A DNA stretch of 33,404 nucleotides, taken from contig CANEDJ010000013.1 in assembly GCA_947426265.1 (NCBI GenBank), forward strand, positions 1 to 33,404. Reading direction: 5' to 3'. Source of the DNA: MGBC102946 sp022793145. Its GTDB lineage: Bacteria > Bacillota_I > Bacilli_A > RF39 > UBA660. A program made the position numbers and the translations under genes. Numbering within the stretch: the first letter of the stretch is position 1; each line of letters begins with the position of its first letter. The notes beneath the pieces were generated by a model. The model worked only from the letters and a program-made list of their open reading frames with translations. It searched no databases and had not been told where the DNA came from. Below are positions 1 through 9,410 of the stretch, one piece after another.

Positions 1-11
1 TTTATTATATC

Positions 12-36
12 AAAAAGCCGCACCTTTCTGGTGCGG
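12..36 (-). terminator. Rho-independent terminator of the first ABC transporter gene
   Basis: On the minus strand a 7-bp GC-rich stem (CCGCACC / GGTGCGG) with a 5-nt loop is followed by CTTTTTG. It lies about 40 bp past the stop codon at 77. A second small inverted repeat (GTGAAC / GTTCAC at 56-72) sits between the stop codon and this hairpin. Confidence 0.85.
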
Positions 37-76
37 TTCATATTTCAATTTAGGAGTGAACATAACGTTCACTTTC

Positions 77-2674
77 TTATTCTGTTCTAAGTGCAATGAC
101 TGGGTCTTTTTTACTAGCAATCTTAGATGGTATTAAACCGGCTACTACAGTTAAGCCCATACTAATTACAATCAAAACAATAGCTGCTACAACAGGAACC
201 GCAGTTACAATACTAACATTTGTAAGTTGATAAATCATGTAGTTTATTGGCAATGTCAGTAAAACGGTAATGATAATTCCAAGCACTCCTGAAATAAGTC
301 CAACAATTAAAGTTTCTGCATTAAAGACTCTAGAAATATCTTTTTTACTAGCTCCAATTGCTCTTAAAATTCCTATTTCTTTTGTTCTTTCTAAAACCGA
401 AATATAAGTAATAATTCCAATCATAATAGATGAAACAATTAAAGAAATAGCAACGAATGCAATCAGAACATAGCTGATAATATCTATAATTTGGCTGACT
501 GATTTTAACATAATTCCTACAATATCTGTATAGTTAATTATATTTTCTTCTTTTCCATTTTTCTTTTGAATATCATTATATTCTGCAATTGCATTTGAAA
601 TAGAATCTTTTGATTCAAAATCTTTTGGATAGATATAAATCCCCGTTGGGCTATCTAAGTTTACTGCTCCCAACTTAATTAAGTTTTTATCATAACTGGC
701 ATTTTTATTTTCTGCATAAGCTTCCATTATCTTTGCAATTTCCTCAGCACTTAAATTACTTAATGCATATTTTTGCTCTGGAGTTAAAGAATTAAAATCA
801 AAGTTTGTATTTTCATTTTCCTTTGGAAATTCTAGTCCAGAGAAAATATTAATGTTTGGATTTTTCATTTGTTCTTTTACAACTTCTGACTCATTTGATT
901 TTTGTATAACATATTCTTTTAATTCTTTTAAATAACCTACTCCACCTGTCATTCCTTGTGCCAGAGTCTCTTCATTTTGTCTAATAATTCCAACTACTTT
1001 TATTTCTTCTGCTGCCTCTATTTTCTGTTTCATATATTCTTCATCGTCACTTTTATTCATCCAAATTCCATTTTCATATTTGTAGTAATCAGAGTTTAAT
1101 AAAAGCTTATAAGATAAGTTCAATAATTCGTCATACGTATAAGAGGTTGGCTTTATTTCTTCTAGTTTTTCACCTTTCATTGCAGATGCAAATTTTTCTT
1201 CTAACTCTTTTTGGTCTTTTAATCCTAAGGCATATAAAGTATAGTCACTAATTTCATTATCGTTTCCTACAATTAAAACGACTTCATTATATTTGGATGG
1301 CCATACACCTGCTACTAAATCATATTGCGATTTTAGTAATGCTTTGTTATCTAGCATTTCTGTGAAAACATTAGTATCACCACTGGAACCTCCCATAAAA
1401 TTAGAGAACATAGAATCCTCTCTTGCCTCCATCATTTCTCCCATTCCCATAGCATTCATAACAGTACTTGGGTTTACTCTTACAATTCCGTTACTTGTAT
1501 CTTTTTTATAAAGCTGTAAATTCAAATTATATAAATATTGAATTGCTGAGCTATTTTCTTTGATAGAACGATTTTCTTCTATATATTTTTTTAATTCTTT
1601 CAAATTATTCGTTTCCATCTTATTAGAAAGCGTTGTTAAAAGATGATTCATAATATCAGCAGAATAGATTTTGCCATCTTCCTTTTCTTCTATCTTACTA
1701 TCTTTATTCCCCATCATAGCCTCAAGCATACTAGACATATCAATCGTAGATTCCTCTATCATAATTGGATAGGAAGAAATAGTATCTTTTTCTACTTTAT
1801 CAATGTAGTTTTGAACACCTGTTGATATCGCCAAAATAAGAGCAATTCCAATAATTCCAATACTTCCTGCAAAAGAAGTTAAAATGGTTCTTCCTTTTTT
1901 GGTCATTAAATTGTTCAAACTTAAACGAAAAGCTGTGAAAAAATTCATAGAAGTTCTTTTCATTGTCTCTATTTTTGGGCTTTCCTTTTCTTCTTTTTCA
2001 ATTGGATTTGAGTCATCTGTAATTTTTCCATCTAAAATTTTAATAATTCTACTAGAATAGCTTTCTGCTAAATCAGGATTATGTGTAACCATAATAATTA
2101 ATTTATTCTTTGAAATTTCTTTTAGAATTTCCATTACCTGAACGCTTGTCTTTGTGTCCAAAGCACCAGTTGGTTCATCTGCTAAGATGATATCGGGATT
2201 ATTAACAAGTGCTCTTGCAATTGCAACCCTTTGCATCTGACCACCTGATAATTGATTCGGCCTTTTATGAATTTGGTCTTTTAGTCCTACTGATTTTAAC
2301 GCATCTATCGCTCTTTTTCTTCGTTCTTTTTTAGATACTCCAGAAATAGTAAGCGCAAGTTCTACATTGGAAAGTACAGTTTGATGACCAATTAAATTAT
2401 AACTTTGAAATACAAATCCAATAGAATAATTTCTATAGGCATCCCAATCTCTATTTTTAAAATTCTTTGTCGATTTTCCATTTATAATTAAGTCTCCACT
2501 GGTATAGCGGTCTAACCCTCCGATAATATTTAATAAGGTTGTTTTCCCGCATCCACTAGGCCCTAATATCGAAACAAATTCAGAATTTCTAAATTCAATA
2601 TCAATTCCTTTTAACGCTTTTACTTGTTCATCTCCTGAAACATAAGTTTTTTTTATATTCTTTAATTTTAGCAT
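77..2674 (-). CDS. MacB-like ABC transporter, ATPase fused to FtsX-type permease
   Basis: An 865-residue fusion of an ABC ATPase and an FtsX/MacB-type permease, placed in the cytoplasmic membrane. The N-terminal ~225 residues show Walker A GPSGCGKTT, signature LSGGQMQRVAIARAL, Walker B IILADEPT and the H-loop VTHNPD. A first membrane helix near residues 260-285 is followed by a ~430-residue extracellular domain, then three helices near the C-terminus, the usual MacB layout. Such proteins act as mechanotransducers or exporters for peptides and antibiotics; the substrate here is unknown. The start is the ATG at 2674, because AAAGGAG lies 6 nt upstream; a longer frame to 2728 has no such site. 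It is a paralogue of the transporter at 16777-19215 but has no linked TetR gene. It lies 69 bp downstream of the YhcG gene and may be read from that promoter. Confidence 0.93.
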   Translation of the reverse strand: MLKLKNIKKTYVSGDEQVKALKGIDIEFRNSEFVSILGPSGCGKTTLLNIIGGLDRYTSGDLIINGKSTKNFKNRDWDAYRNYSIGFVFQSYNLIGHQTVLSNVELALTISGVSKKERRKRAIDALKSVGLKDQIHKRPNQLSGGQMQRVAIARALVNNPDIILADEPTGALDTKTSVQVMEILKEISKNKLIIMVTHNPDLAESYSSRIIKILDGKITDDSNPIEKEEKESPKIETMKRTSMNFFTAFRLSLNNLMTKKGRTILTSFAGSIGIIGIALILAISTGVQNYIDKVEKDTISSYPIMIEESTIDMSSMLEAMMGNKDSKIEEKEDGKIYSADIMNHLLTTLSNKMETNNLKELKKYIEENRSIKENSSAIQYLYNLNLQLYKKDTSNGIVRVNPSTVMNAMGMGEMMEAREDSMFSNFMGGSSGDTNVFTEMLDNKALLKSQYDLVAGVWPSKYNEVVLIVGNDNEISDYTLYALGLKDQKELEEKFASAMKGEKLEEIKPTSYTYDELLNLSYKLLLNSDYYKYENGIWMNKSDDEEYMKQKIEAAEEIKVVGIIRQNEETLAQGMTGGVGYLKELKEYVIQKSNESEVVKEQMKNPNINIFSGLEFPKENENTNFDFNSLTPEQKYALSNLSAEEIAKIMEAYAENKNASYDKNLIKLGAVNLDSPTGIYIYPKDFESKDSISNAIAEYNDIQKKNGKEENIINYTDIVGIMLKSVSQIIDIISYVLIAFVAISLIVSSIMIGIITYISVLERTKEIGILRAIGASKKDISRVFNAETLIVGLISGVLGIIITVLLTLPINYMIYQLTNVSIVTAVPVVAAIVLIVISMGLTVVAGLIPSKIASKKDPVIALRTE

Positions 2675-2743
2675 AGCATTCTCCTTTTTTTGTACTCTTT
2701 TTCCCCATACTACTAAGCATATTAGCATTTTATTTTTTTTATG

Positions 2744-3793
2744 TCAATCTACCATCTTGCTTTCTTCTACATATTCTTTGATTTCTTTTAATTTATGCTC
2801 TAAAATTTTTGTGTCAATTAATTTCACTTGATATTCAGACACTAATGTTGGTGACATGCTTCTATTCATAGAATATTTTACAACTTCTTCATTTCGATTG
2901 GTACATAAAATAATGCCAACGGAAGGATTTTCATGCTCTTTTTTCACTTGCCTATCCAAAGCTTCTAAATAGAAATCCATTTTTGAAATGTATTCAGGTG
3001 CAAAAGCTCCAATTTTTAACTCAAAAGCGACTAAACAAGATAAATCACGGTTATAAAACAATAAATCGATATAAAAATCCTCTCCACCTACTTGTATTCG
3101 ATATTCTTCTCCTATAAAAGTAAAAGATTTTCCTATTTCCAAAATAAATTTTTTAAAATTTACCATGATTGCTTTTCTAAAATCTTTTTCTGAGTGTTCT
3201 AAAGGCAAATTTAAAAATTCAAAACTGTAGATATCCAAAAATCTTGAATTTGGGATTTCTGTTTCATTGATAAGTAGCTTTTTACTAAATGGTGCGTTCT
3301 TAGAAATCATATAGCGTTCATAATACCCACTCCTAATCTGCCGAGACAGTTCTCTTGCTGAATATTGTTCTTTTATGGAAAGTGCTATATAGAATTTTTT
3401 GGCTTCTATCGTTTTCACTTTCGATAATATTTCAACATGATTAGACCAATTAATTTGTGTCAACAGTGTCGACACAATTTCAGGAAACTCACAATATGTT
3501 TCATAAAACTGTTTCATTCGATAAAGACCACGTCTATTAAATCCTTTTAATGTAGGATATTTGCTTTTTATATAGGAAGCCAAATTTTCAACAGTCTTGC
3601 TCCCCCAATTATCCTGTTTAATTTTTTCAGTTACATATTTTCCAATATCCCAGTATAGAAGAATCAGCTCTTCATTCACTTTTCTATAAGCATTATGTCT
3701 TCTTTCTTCTATCATATTTATAATTTCTTGAAACCCAGTGATATCTTCTATCATATTTATAATTTCTTGAAACCCAGTGATATCTTCTACCAT
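2744..3793 (-). CDS. YhcG/DUF1016 family PD-(D/E)XK nuclease
   Basis: A 349-residue protein with the two-part layout of the YhcG (DUF1016) family: an N-terminal helical domain (residues ~30-170, containing YWDIGKYV, LKGFNRRGLYRMKQFY and the INWSNHVEIL stretch) and a C-terminal PD-(D/E)XK nuclease fold. The active-site pattern is visible as DFYIDLLFYNRDLSC followed by AFELK, giving D, then E-x-K. The family is thought to cut or process nucleic acid and often lies in restriction and defence neighbourhoods; the exact role is not settled. The ATG at 3793 is chosen because AAAGGAG lies upstream. The first ~30 residues contain a 13-residue exact duplication (EDITGFQEIINMI twice), made by a 39-bp tandem DNA repeat. 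A promoter is visible 40-70 bp upstream. Confidence 0.88.
   Translation of the reverse strand: MVEDITGFQEIINMIEDITGFQEIINMIEERRHNAYRKVNEELILLYWDIGKYVTEKIKQDNWGSKTVENLASYIKSKYPTLKGFNRRGLYRMKQFYETYCEFPEIVSTLLTQINWSNHVEILSKVKTIEAKKFYIALSIKEQYSARELSRQIRSGYYERYMISKNAPFSKKLLINETEIPNSRFLDIYSFEFLNLPLEHSEKDFRKAIMVNFKKFILEIGKSFTFIGEEYRIQVGGEDFYIDLLFYNRDLSCLVAFELKIGAFAPEYISKMDFYLEALDRQVKKEHENPSVGIILCTNRNEEVVKYSMNRSMSPTLVSEYQVKLIDTKILEHKLKEIKEYVEESKMVD
3711..3788. repeat. 39-bp perfect tandem duplication inside the YhcG gene
   Basis: Two identical 39-bp copies lie head to tail at 3711-3749 and 3750-3788. The unit is 13 codons, so the duplication keeps the frame and doubles the N-terminal segment of the nuclease just after the start codon. 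Perfect identity suggests it is recent or is an unstable, expandable unit. Confidence 0.97.
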
Positions 3794-3833
3794 TCTCTCA
3801 CTCCTTTTTGCTATGTAATGTATCAGTATAGGT

Positions 3834-3862
3834 ATCATATATGGGAATTTCTGATATGTCAA
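3834..3862 (-). promoter_or_regulatory. Sigma-A-type promoter for the YhcG gene
   Basis: On the minus strand, TTGACA (3857-3862) and TATGAT (3834-3839) are separated by 17 bp, a near-consensus housekeeping promoter. The predicted start point is about 35 bp before the ATG at 3793. The rest of the 327-bp gap 3794-4120 holds only this promoter and the terminator of the next gene. Confidence 0.75.
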
Positions 3863-4012
3863 AAATAGAATTTTCCAAATTAGGAAAGAAATATAAATCA
3901 ATTTTAAAAATCTGTACAAAGAATTATTATTTTTGCGAAATTTTTATCTCAATTTCATAAATTTTCCTCCATTTCTAGAAATTTTATATTGACATGCTTT
4001 TCTTTTGAATAC

Positions 4013-4039
4013 AAAAAAGAGAATCCAATAAAATTCTCT
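4013..4039 (-). terminator. Terminator of the EVE-DUF3883 gene
   Basis: On the minus strand a 7-bp stem (AGAGAAT / ATTCTCT, 8-nt loop) runs into TTTTTTG. It lies about 80 bp after the stop codon at 4121, so the EVE-DUF3883 gene and the YhcG gene appear to be separate transcripts. Confidence 0.75.
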
Positions 4040-4120
4040 AATTTTGGTATTCTTCAAAAAAATGAAATGCTTCCAATTTCTGACATCATATTCCGCAAAA
4101 TTTATCTCTTTTTCCTTGGT

Positions 4121-5719
4121 TCACGAAATAACCTCTACATCTAGATTTATTTTATACGCTATTGGTTCAAATAACGATTCAAATTCTAATAAGTTATTTC
4201 GATTTATAATATGACATTTAATTTTCTTTTTGATATTATATAAATAATAAATATAGTATTTGTCATCCTCTTTCATTTTCTCTAATTCCCGATTAGTAAG
4301 GTAAAAATGAATCGTTTGATTACTGTTTCCACTATTGGTTTTGACTTCAATATGAATTGGATTTCCCTTGATATCAAAAGAATCGATATCATATCCTGCT
4401 GCATCATTTGGATTTTTTGCGATTTGAGAAGCTAATTTTTCTAATCCAGCATCTATTAATTTTTTCTTTTCATAATTTAGGACCGCTATTTCTCCCCTAT
4501 CTCCAATATCTTTTTTATTCCGATTCATTTTTTCATAATCAGTATCTATAGACCGAATGCGTTCTTTTTTTTCTGCTTCATGTATTCCTAGATAATGAAA
4601 ATTTACAAATTCAAAATCATAATCCAATTCTCCGTTCACAGTATGTTCTATTTCTAATTCATGTGCGAAAACATCATATAAAAAATTTACAAAATAGTAA
4701 TCAGATACTTCCTTTAACAATGGATGATTTTCTTTCCACTCTTTTAATAATAATTTTTTCTTTTCAGCGGTATTATATTTATATATATCATAATGAATCT
4801 CCAAAGCATTTAAGAATTTATCCACATCTTCTTCTTTAAAAATTCCTAAATAACTATCTGGATAATAAGTAGTTAGTATTTTGCTTCTTACAGTAGGAGC
4901 AAAAGAAGAGTTTGTGATTTCTTCATAACTATGGTTATTGCCATTGATAATTAAAGAAATTAGTTCCTGTTTTAGATTTGAAAAAGCCTCTTCTATTGTC
5001 GCTCCATAAGGTTTGTTCCAGTCATAGTGCTGTGTTTTTTTATCATACCAAAATCCAAACTTTGTAACATTGGCCCCTCTTGCTTCTCCTAATTTTTGAA
5101 GCTTTCGTTCTAATATATAACAAAAGCTATTTCTTCCTGTCTCACTTGTTTCTGCTTTTCCCATAACATAATCATCATAATCCATATTTTTAATAAATGG
5201 AATTGTAAATTTTTTGATAAACTCTTCTCTTACTTTTAAATCAGTTTCTATTCTTATCAAAAACTCATTTGGATTATTTTTTTCTAAATATTCTTTTATT
5301 TTTTTATTTAATTGAACTTCTTTTTTCCGTTTTGGATGTAACATCATTTCATATAGTTTTTTTCCTGCTTTTTCTTCTAATCGGTGTGTAGAACGAAATT
5401 GGTTGATATATTTTTTACACTCATCATAAGTAATAAATGGCTCATTACATTCAAATTTTATGAATTGGACATCAACAGAATTTTTTTGGTGACAATATTC
5501 TTCTGGTTTTCCATAATAAATATATGGATTTGTCATGATTTCACCCATTGCATAAATACCCGCAGTCTCTAAATTTTTCTCTTTTCCAACATAAAAAAAT
5601 ACAATATCTCCTGGTTTCATTTCTTTGGTAGCAAGTACCGTTTCTATATGTCCTTCCTTCTTTACTTCTTCTAACATATTCCATATTTCTAAGTTTATCA
5701 GCGACAAAAAATAATTCAT
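4121..5719 (-). CDS. EVE-DUF3883 fusion, putative modification-dependent restriction endonuclease
   Basis: A 532-residue protein. Residues ~1-130 fit an EVE domain (PUA/YTH-like fold that reads modified bases): MKPGDIVFFYVG, then GIYAMGEI and NPYIYYG. Residues ~410-510 fit DUF3883, a PD-(D/E)XK-like nuclease domain, with GDRGE, AAGYDIDSF and HIEVKT supplying the E, D and E-x-K positions. The middle (~150-400) includes FAPTVRSKILTTYYPDSYLGIF; I cannot assign it, but it resembles linkers seen with McrB-type restriction proteins. A reader of modified DNA joined to a nuclease suggests type IV-like restriction of phage DNA with modified bases; this is inference. The start is the ATG at 5719 with GAGGG 5 nt upstream; an in-frame GTG 12 bp earlier has no good ribosome site. 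It is a single gene with its own terminator, next to another nuclease gene. Confidence 0.8.
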   Translation of the reverse strand: MNYFLSLINLEIWNMLEEVKKEGHIETVLATKEMKPGDIVFFYVGKEKNLETAGIYAMGEIMTNPYIYYGKPEEYCHQKNSVDVQFIKFECNEPFITYDECKKYINQFRSTHRLEEKAGKKLYEMMLHPKRKKEVQLNKKIKEYLEKNNPNEFLIRIETDLKVREEFIKKFTIPFIKNMDYDDYVMGKAETSETGRNSFCYILERKLQKLGEARGANVTKFGFWYDKKTQHYDWNKPYGATIEEAFSNLKQELISLIINGNNHSYEEITNSSFAPTVRSKILTTYYPDSYLGIFKEEDVDKFLNALEIHYDIYKYNTAEKKKLLLKEWKENHPLLKEVSDYYFVNFLYDVFAHELEIEHTVNGELDYDFEFVNFHYLGIHEAEKKERIRSIDTDYEKMNRNKKDIGDRGEIAVLNYEKKKLIDAGLEKLASQIAKNPNDAAGYDIDSFDIKGNPIHIEVKTNSGNSNQTIHFYLTNRELEKMKEDDKYYIYYLYNIKKKIKCHIINRNNLLEFESLFEPIAYKINLDVEVIS

Positions 5720-5761
5720 AGTATCCCTCACTCTTTACTACATTATAACATACTTATCAAG

Positions 5762-5781
5762 AAAAACTACCAAATGGTAGT
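5762..5781 (-). terminator. Terminator of the kinase-exporter operon
   Basis: On the minus strand a 6-bp stem (ACTACC / GGTAGT) with a 4-nt loop is followed by TTTTTC. It begins 1-2 bp beyond the stop codon of the ABC exporter gene. Confidence 0.7.
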
Positions 5782-5782
5782 A

Positions 5783-7516
5783 TTAATTATTTTGTATTGA
5801 TTTTAAATATAATGATTTATAATAAGTATTTGTTTTCAATAATTCCTCATGCTTTCCGCTTCCAACAATTTCTCCATCTCTTACTAAAATGATAGAATCA
5901 GCATATGCTACTGTAGAAAGTCGATGAGCAATCATAATAACGGTTACATCTTTGGATAAATTTTGGATAATTTCCATAATCTCATTTTGAGAAACATTAT
6001 CTAATGAGCTTGTTGCTTCATCAAATATCATTACTTTTACATTTCTACATAAAGAACGGGCAATACAAAGTTTTTGCTTTTGTCCACCTGAAAGTTGACA
6101 TCCGCCTTCTCCTATTATACTATCTAATCCTAGTGGCAATGATTCAATAAACTCTTTCAATTGGACTTTCTCACATACATTCCAGATGGTTTCATCTGTA
6201 ATATCAGACTTTATCATTTTGAAATTATCTCGAATCGACAAATTAAATAAATAAGGAAATTGGTTTACAATTGTAATATTGTCTCGAATAAATTGTTTGT
6301 TTAATTCATCAATTTCATAATTTCCAAATAGAATAGAACCAGAATTTTTATAGTATAGATGTCCGATTAAGCTTGTAATTGTACTTTTTCCACTTCCACT
6401 TTCTCCTACAAAAGCGACTGTACTTTTTGGCTTAATTTCAAAGGACACTTGTTTTAAAACTGGAATTTCATCTATATAGGAAAAACTAACATTTTGAAAT
6501 TTGATATCGCCCTCATAGTTTTTGATATTTTTTATTCCATAGCTATCTATGTCATAGTTTTTCGGATAAACTAGCGCGATTAATCTTTTGGCACACACTT
6601 CACATTCTGCAAGCTTATATCTAAAGTCCCCTATTTCATTTGCAAGACTAAAAGTATGGTCCTTATAAAGATAACAAGTATAAAAAATTGCTGTTGTGAT
6701 ATCTCCCTTTCCTATTAAATAAATATTCATTAAAATAAAAATGAAATCACTTATGTATGTTACAATATCGGTGAATTTTGAAAGTGTGATTCCAACATAA
6801 TATTCATGATTATCTCTTTTGATATATTCTTTTTGTTCCCTTCCAATTAATGATAAAACATTCTCATCACAATTTAATGTTTTGATATCTTTGATTGCTC
6901 TAATTGTCTCTATAATTTTAGAGTTCACAATTTCCCGTTTGGCTTTTACTTTTGGTTTTAACTTCGATAAATAATGAATTCTAATTGTATAAACAAAAGA
7001 TACAAACATAACAGAAATCAACACCAAAAATCCAATTCGAATATCCAAAACAAAAATATAAGCTAAGTAAGATATTCTCCTCATGATATTGACCATTTTT
7101 TCAGTTAGAGACTTAAAGCGCTCTGAAATATAATCGATATCAGAAGTCAATCTTGTTACGATAACTCCAGAGCTTAAATTATCATAATATTGCATTTTAA
7201 TGTTTAAAGCAGATTCTATTATTTTTTGCTGTAAGTCAAAACGTACTCGATTTTCTAGATTTTTATAAAAGTACGTATTGATAATAGATAGTATACTATA
7301 GAAAAGTAAAACAAGTAAGTTGATTACTGCATACTGGAAAGCTTTTTCGTAATTTGCTTCCATCATATAAGAAATAATTTTCGAAATGAAAAGAGCACTA
7401 AAAAAGGAAATTACTGCCTTTATCACCAATATGATGAAAAAACCGAAATACAATTTTATATGAGCTTTGTAAAATTTTAATAATTGTTTGAGTGCAGAAT
7501 GTTTTAGTTTAGCCAT
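5783..7516 (-). CDS. ABC exporter, fused membrane and ATPase domains
   Basis: A 577-residue type I ABC exporter half-transporter, expected to work as a dimer in the cytoplasmic membrane. Residues ~15-310 hold six hydrophobic helices; the C-terminal ATPase shows Walker A GESGSGKST, Q-loop NQFPYLF, signature LSGGQKQKLCIARSL, Walker B VMIFDEATSSLD and the switch AHRLST. All catalytic elements are intact. No C39 peptidase or other leader-processing domain is present. It overlaps the upstream kinase gene by 13 bp, so the two are almost surely one transcript and translationally coupled, with an AAAGGA site inside the kinase gene. The pairing suggests export of, or protection against, a compound made or modified by the kinase; the substrate is unknown. 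Confidence 0.93.
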   Translation of the reverse strand: MAKLKHSALKQLLKFYKAHIKLYFGFFIILVIKAVISFFSALFISKIISYMMEANYEKAFQYAVINLLVLLFYSILSIINTYFYKNLENRVRFDLQQKIIESALNIKMQYYDNLSSGVIVTRLTSDIDYISERFKSLTEKMVNIMRRISYLAYIFVLDIRIGFLVLISVMFVSFVYTIRIHYLSKLKPKVKAKREIVNSKIIETIRAIKDIKTLNCDENVLSLIGREQKEYIKRDNHEYYVGITLSKFTDIVTYISDFIFILMNIYLIGKGDITTAIFYTCYLYKDHTFSLANEIGDFRYKLAECEVCAKRLIALVYPKNYDIDSYGIKNIKNYEGDIKFQNVSFSYIDEIPVLKQVSFEIKPKSTVAFVGESGSGKSTITSLIGHLYYKNSGSILFGNYEIDELNKQFIRDNITIVNQFPYLFNLSIRDNFKMIKSDITDETIWNVCEKVQLKEFIESLPLGLDSIIGEGGCQLSGGQKQKLCIARSLCRNVKVMIFDEATSSLDNVSQNEIMEIIQNLSKDVTVIMIAHRLSTVAYADSIILVRDGEIVGSGKHEELLKTNTYYKSLYLKSIQNN

Positions 7517-9322
7517 TCTACCGTTTTTCCTTTCACAATATATTCTTCACAAAGATTCATATATTCTTCTATTTCTGTTTCTTTTCCTCTTTTTTCTAGA
7601 AAGGCCAACACAATTCTAAAATAGTAATAAAGGAGTAACAATTTTGCTTGTCCTTCTATTCTTTTTGGAATAATTCCCTGATTCATATAACTCAAATATC
7701 CATTTACAAATCCATGATATGCCTTATTCGCATTGGGTCTAAAGCCATCATGAATGTTATATAAGAAGTTTAAAATGTCATAGCTATATGTAATCGTTTC
7801 ATTATCAACAAATATCAAATTTTCTCCTTTGTCATATAAAATATTTCCAAATTTAATATCCCGATGAATTAAATTTAAAGGTTCTTCTTGAAATTCCTTT
7901 ATATAAGTATCTATATATTTTATGGTTTCTTCTTTTGACCATTTGACATACTGACTATAATTATCATACTGATACACTTTATTTACATGGTCTAAAATGT
8001 CAGAATATAATTTTTTGTCATCTAAAATAGACATTTCTGCTAAGGTTTTTCCTTTTAGTCGTTTTAAATATTTCGCAACCAAAAGACCATATTTTTTTCC
8101 CTCTTCGAATGTGGTTAGTTCTTTTTCTGCATTCATCTCTTTATAGGGAATAAAATCAAATACAACATAATAACATTTATCTTTTTCACAAACTCCATAG
8201 TCTCTAACTGGACTCATTGGAATTTTTTCCTCTTCTAAGAGCTTATAATATTTCAAAATGCGCTCAAATCTTTTTTCCGACATTGTTATAATTTTTAAAA
8301 AGTAGTGTTTCTTTTTATTAGAACATTCAAATGTGAAATTATCTGGGCTATAAGAACCTTCGACAAGTGCGAAATCAAATTTTTTTAACTTTGGAAAGTT
8401 TTTTATATTGGAATTGCTTCTTAGTTTTTCACTGATAATAATAGTTCCATTTTTCATATAATGCTCTTTTACATATGTGATTAATCGAGTCATTTTTTTA
8501 TAGTTTTGTTCTTTTAAATAATCAGTACAATAATTTACCATATTATAAATATAGTTATAATTGAACGCATAAAGTATATTCTTTGGGATATTTAAGTTAT
8601 ATAATCCATCCAAATAGCCTTGTGTAAAAGCAATATTCTTTTCGTTTTTATAGTCCCCTCTTGCATAAGACCAAAGGAGCGCCAATGATAGTTCTTTATA
8701 ATCTGTATGTTCTATATCTGTTGCAATTATCTTTTTCTTATGTAATAAAAAGTTACTTGGTTTTACATCCGTATGACCGAATACGAATTTACTGTGTTTG
8801 ATAAATGAAAAATTTTTTTCTAGGTATCGTATCATAAATTCTAAAAATTCAAGTTGTTCTGGTTGAATTTCTTTTTTATGATTTTCTATTTCTGTTTCTA
8901 AATCCTTAATTCTATTTTTTACATCATTTTTATGTTTTTCTAAAAATTTTTTTGAGACATGTTTATCTGGAAATTTTTTTCTCAAATTTCCATATTGCTT
9001 TCCTATTTTAAAACCGAATTCATAAATAAATTTTTTGTCATAATGATTTAATTTGTATTTGAGATTGTCTCCTTCACTATATTCTTCAATAATGTAATTA
9101 TATTCTTCATTCATCTTTCCCATCTCTATAATTTTTGGATGATTAATTCCTACTTCTATCAATAAGTTTTCTAAATCAGTTTGTAATTTAAAGCGTCCTA
9201 CTTTTAAAAAAATACTTTCTCTCATTTTTATAAAAGGAATATTTATAAGCTCCTGAATATCCTTCTTCGATAGGTGTAAATTCTTTTATCTCTTTCAAAA
9301 ATGCAATATCATCAAACTTCAT
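7504..9322 (-). pseudogene. Tandem APH-like kinase, frameshifted in a T7 run
   Basis: A two-domain phosphotransferase of the APH/choline-kinase/CotS-like fold. Domain 1 has HTDVKPSN and ATDIEH; domain 2 has HRDIKFGN and FVDNE: each has a catalytic Asp with Asn and a metal-binding acidic motif. The long open frame (7504-9225) lacks the nucleotide-binding lobe start of domain 1. A second frame begins at the ATG at 9322, with a strong GAGGTGG site, and encodes EEGYSGAYKYSFYKNERKYF; it stops a few codons past a run of seven T (minus strand, 9206-9212). Removing one T joins the frames as NERKYFLKVGRFK, matching KKHYFLKI in domain 2. The restored protein would be about 605 residues. The frameshift may be real, phase-variable or a sequencing error. 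The gene overlaps the ABC exporter gene. The acceptor substrate is unknown. Confidence 0.85.
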
Positions 9323-9339
9323 ACTTCCACCTCAAAAAA

Positions 9340-9348
9340 ATTATAGCA
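9340..9348 (-). promoter_or_regulatory. Extended -10 promoter of the kinase-exporter operon
   Basis: TGCTATAAT on the minus strand is an extended -10 element, placed 18 bp before the start codon at 9322; a clear -35 is not seen. It supports 9322, not 9225, as the true start. A 6-bp inverted repeat (ATCACA / TGTGAT, 9370-9389) lies upstream and could be a regulator site. Confidence 0.5.
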
Positions 9349-9410
9349 TAGATTGTTTTAAAGTTTGCTATCACAAAATAGAATGTGATATAAGTAAAAC
9401 TTATACTAAA

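Noticed and set aside
9200..9215. Programmed -1 ribosomal frameshift at the T-rich tract of the kinase gene
   Set aside because: The frame change needed is +1 (or -2), so the TTTTTTA-like slippery heptamer is in the wrong phase for a classical -1 event; a base indel explains it better.
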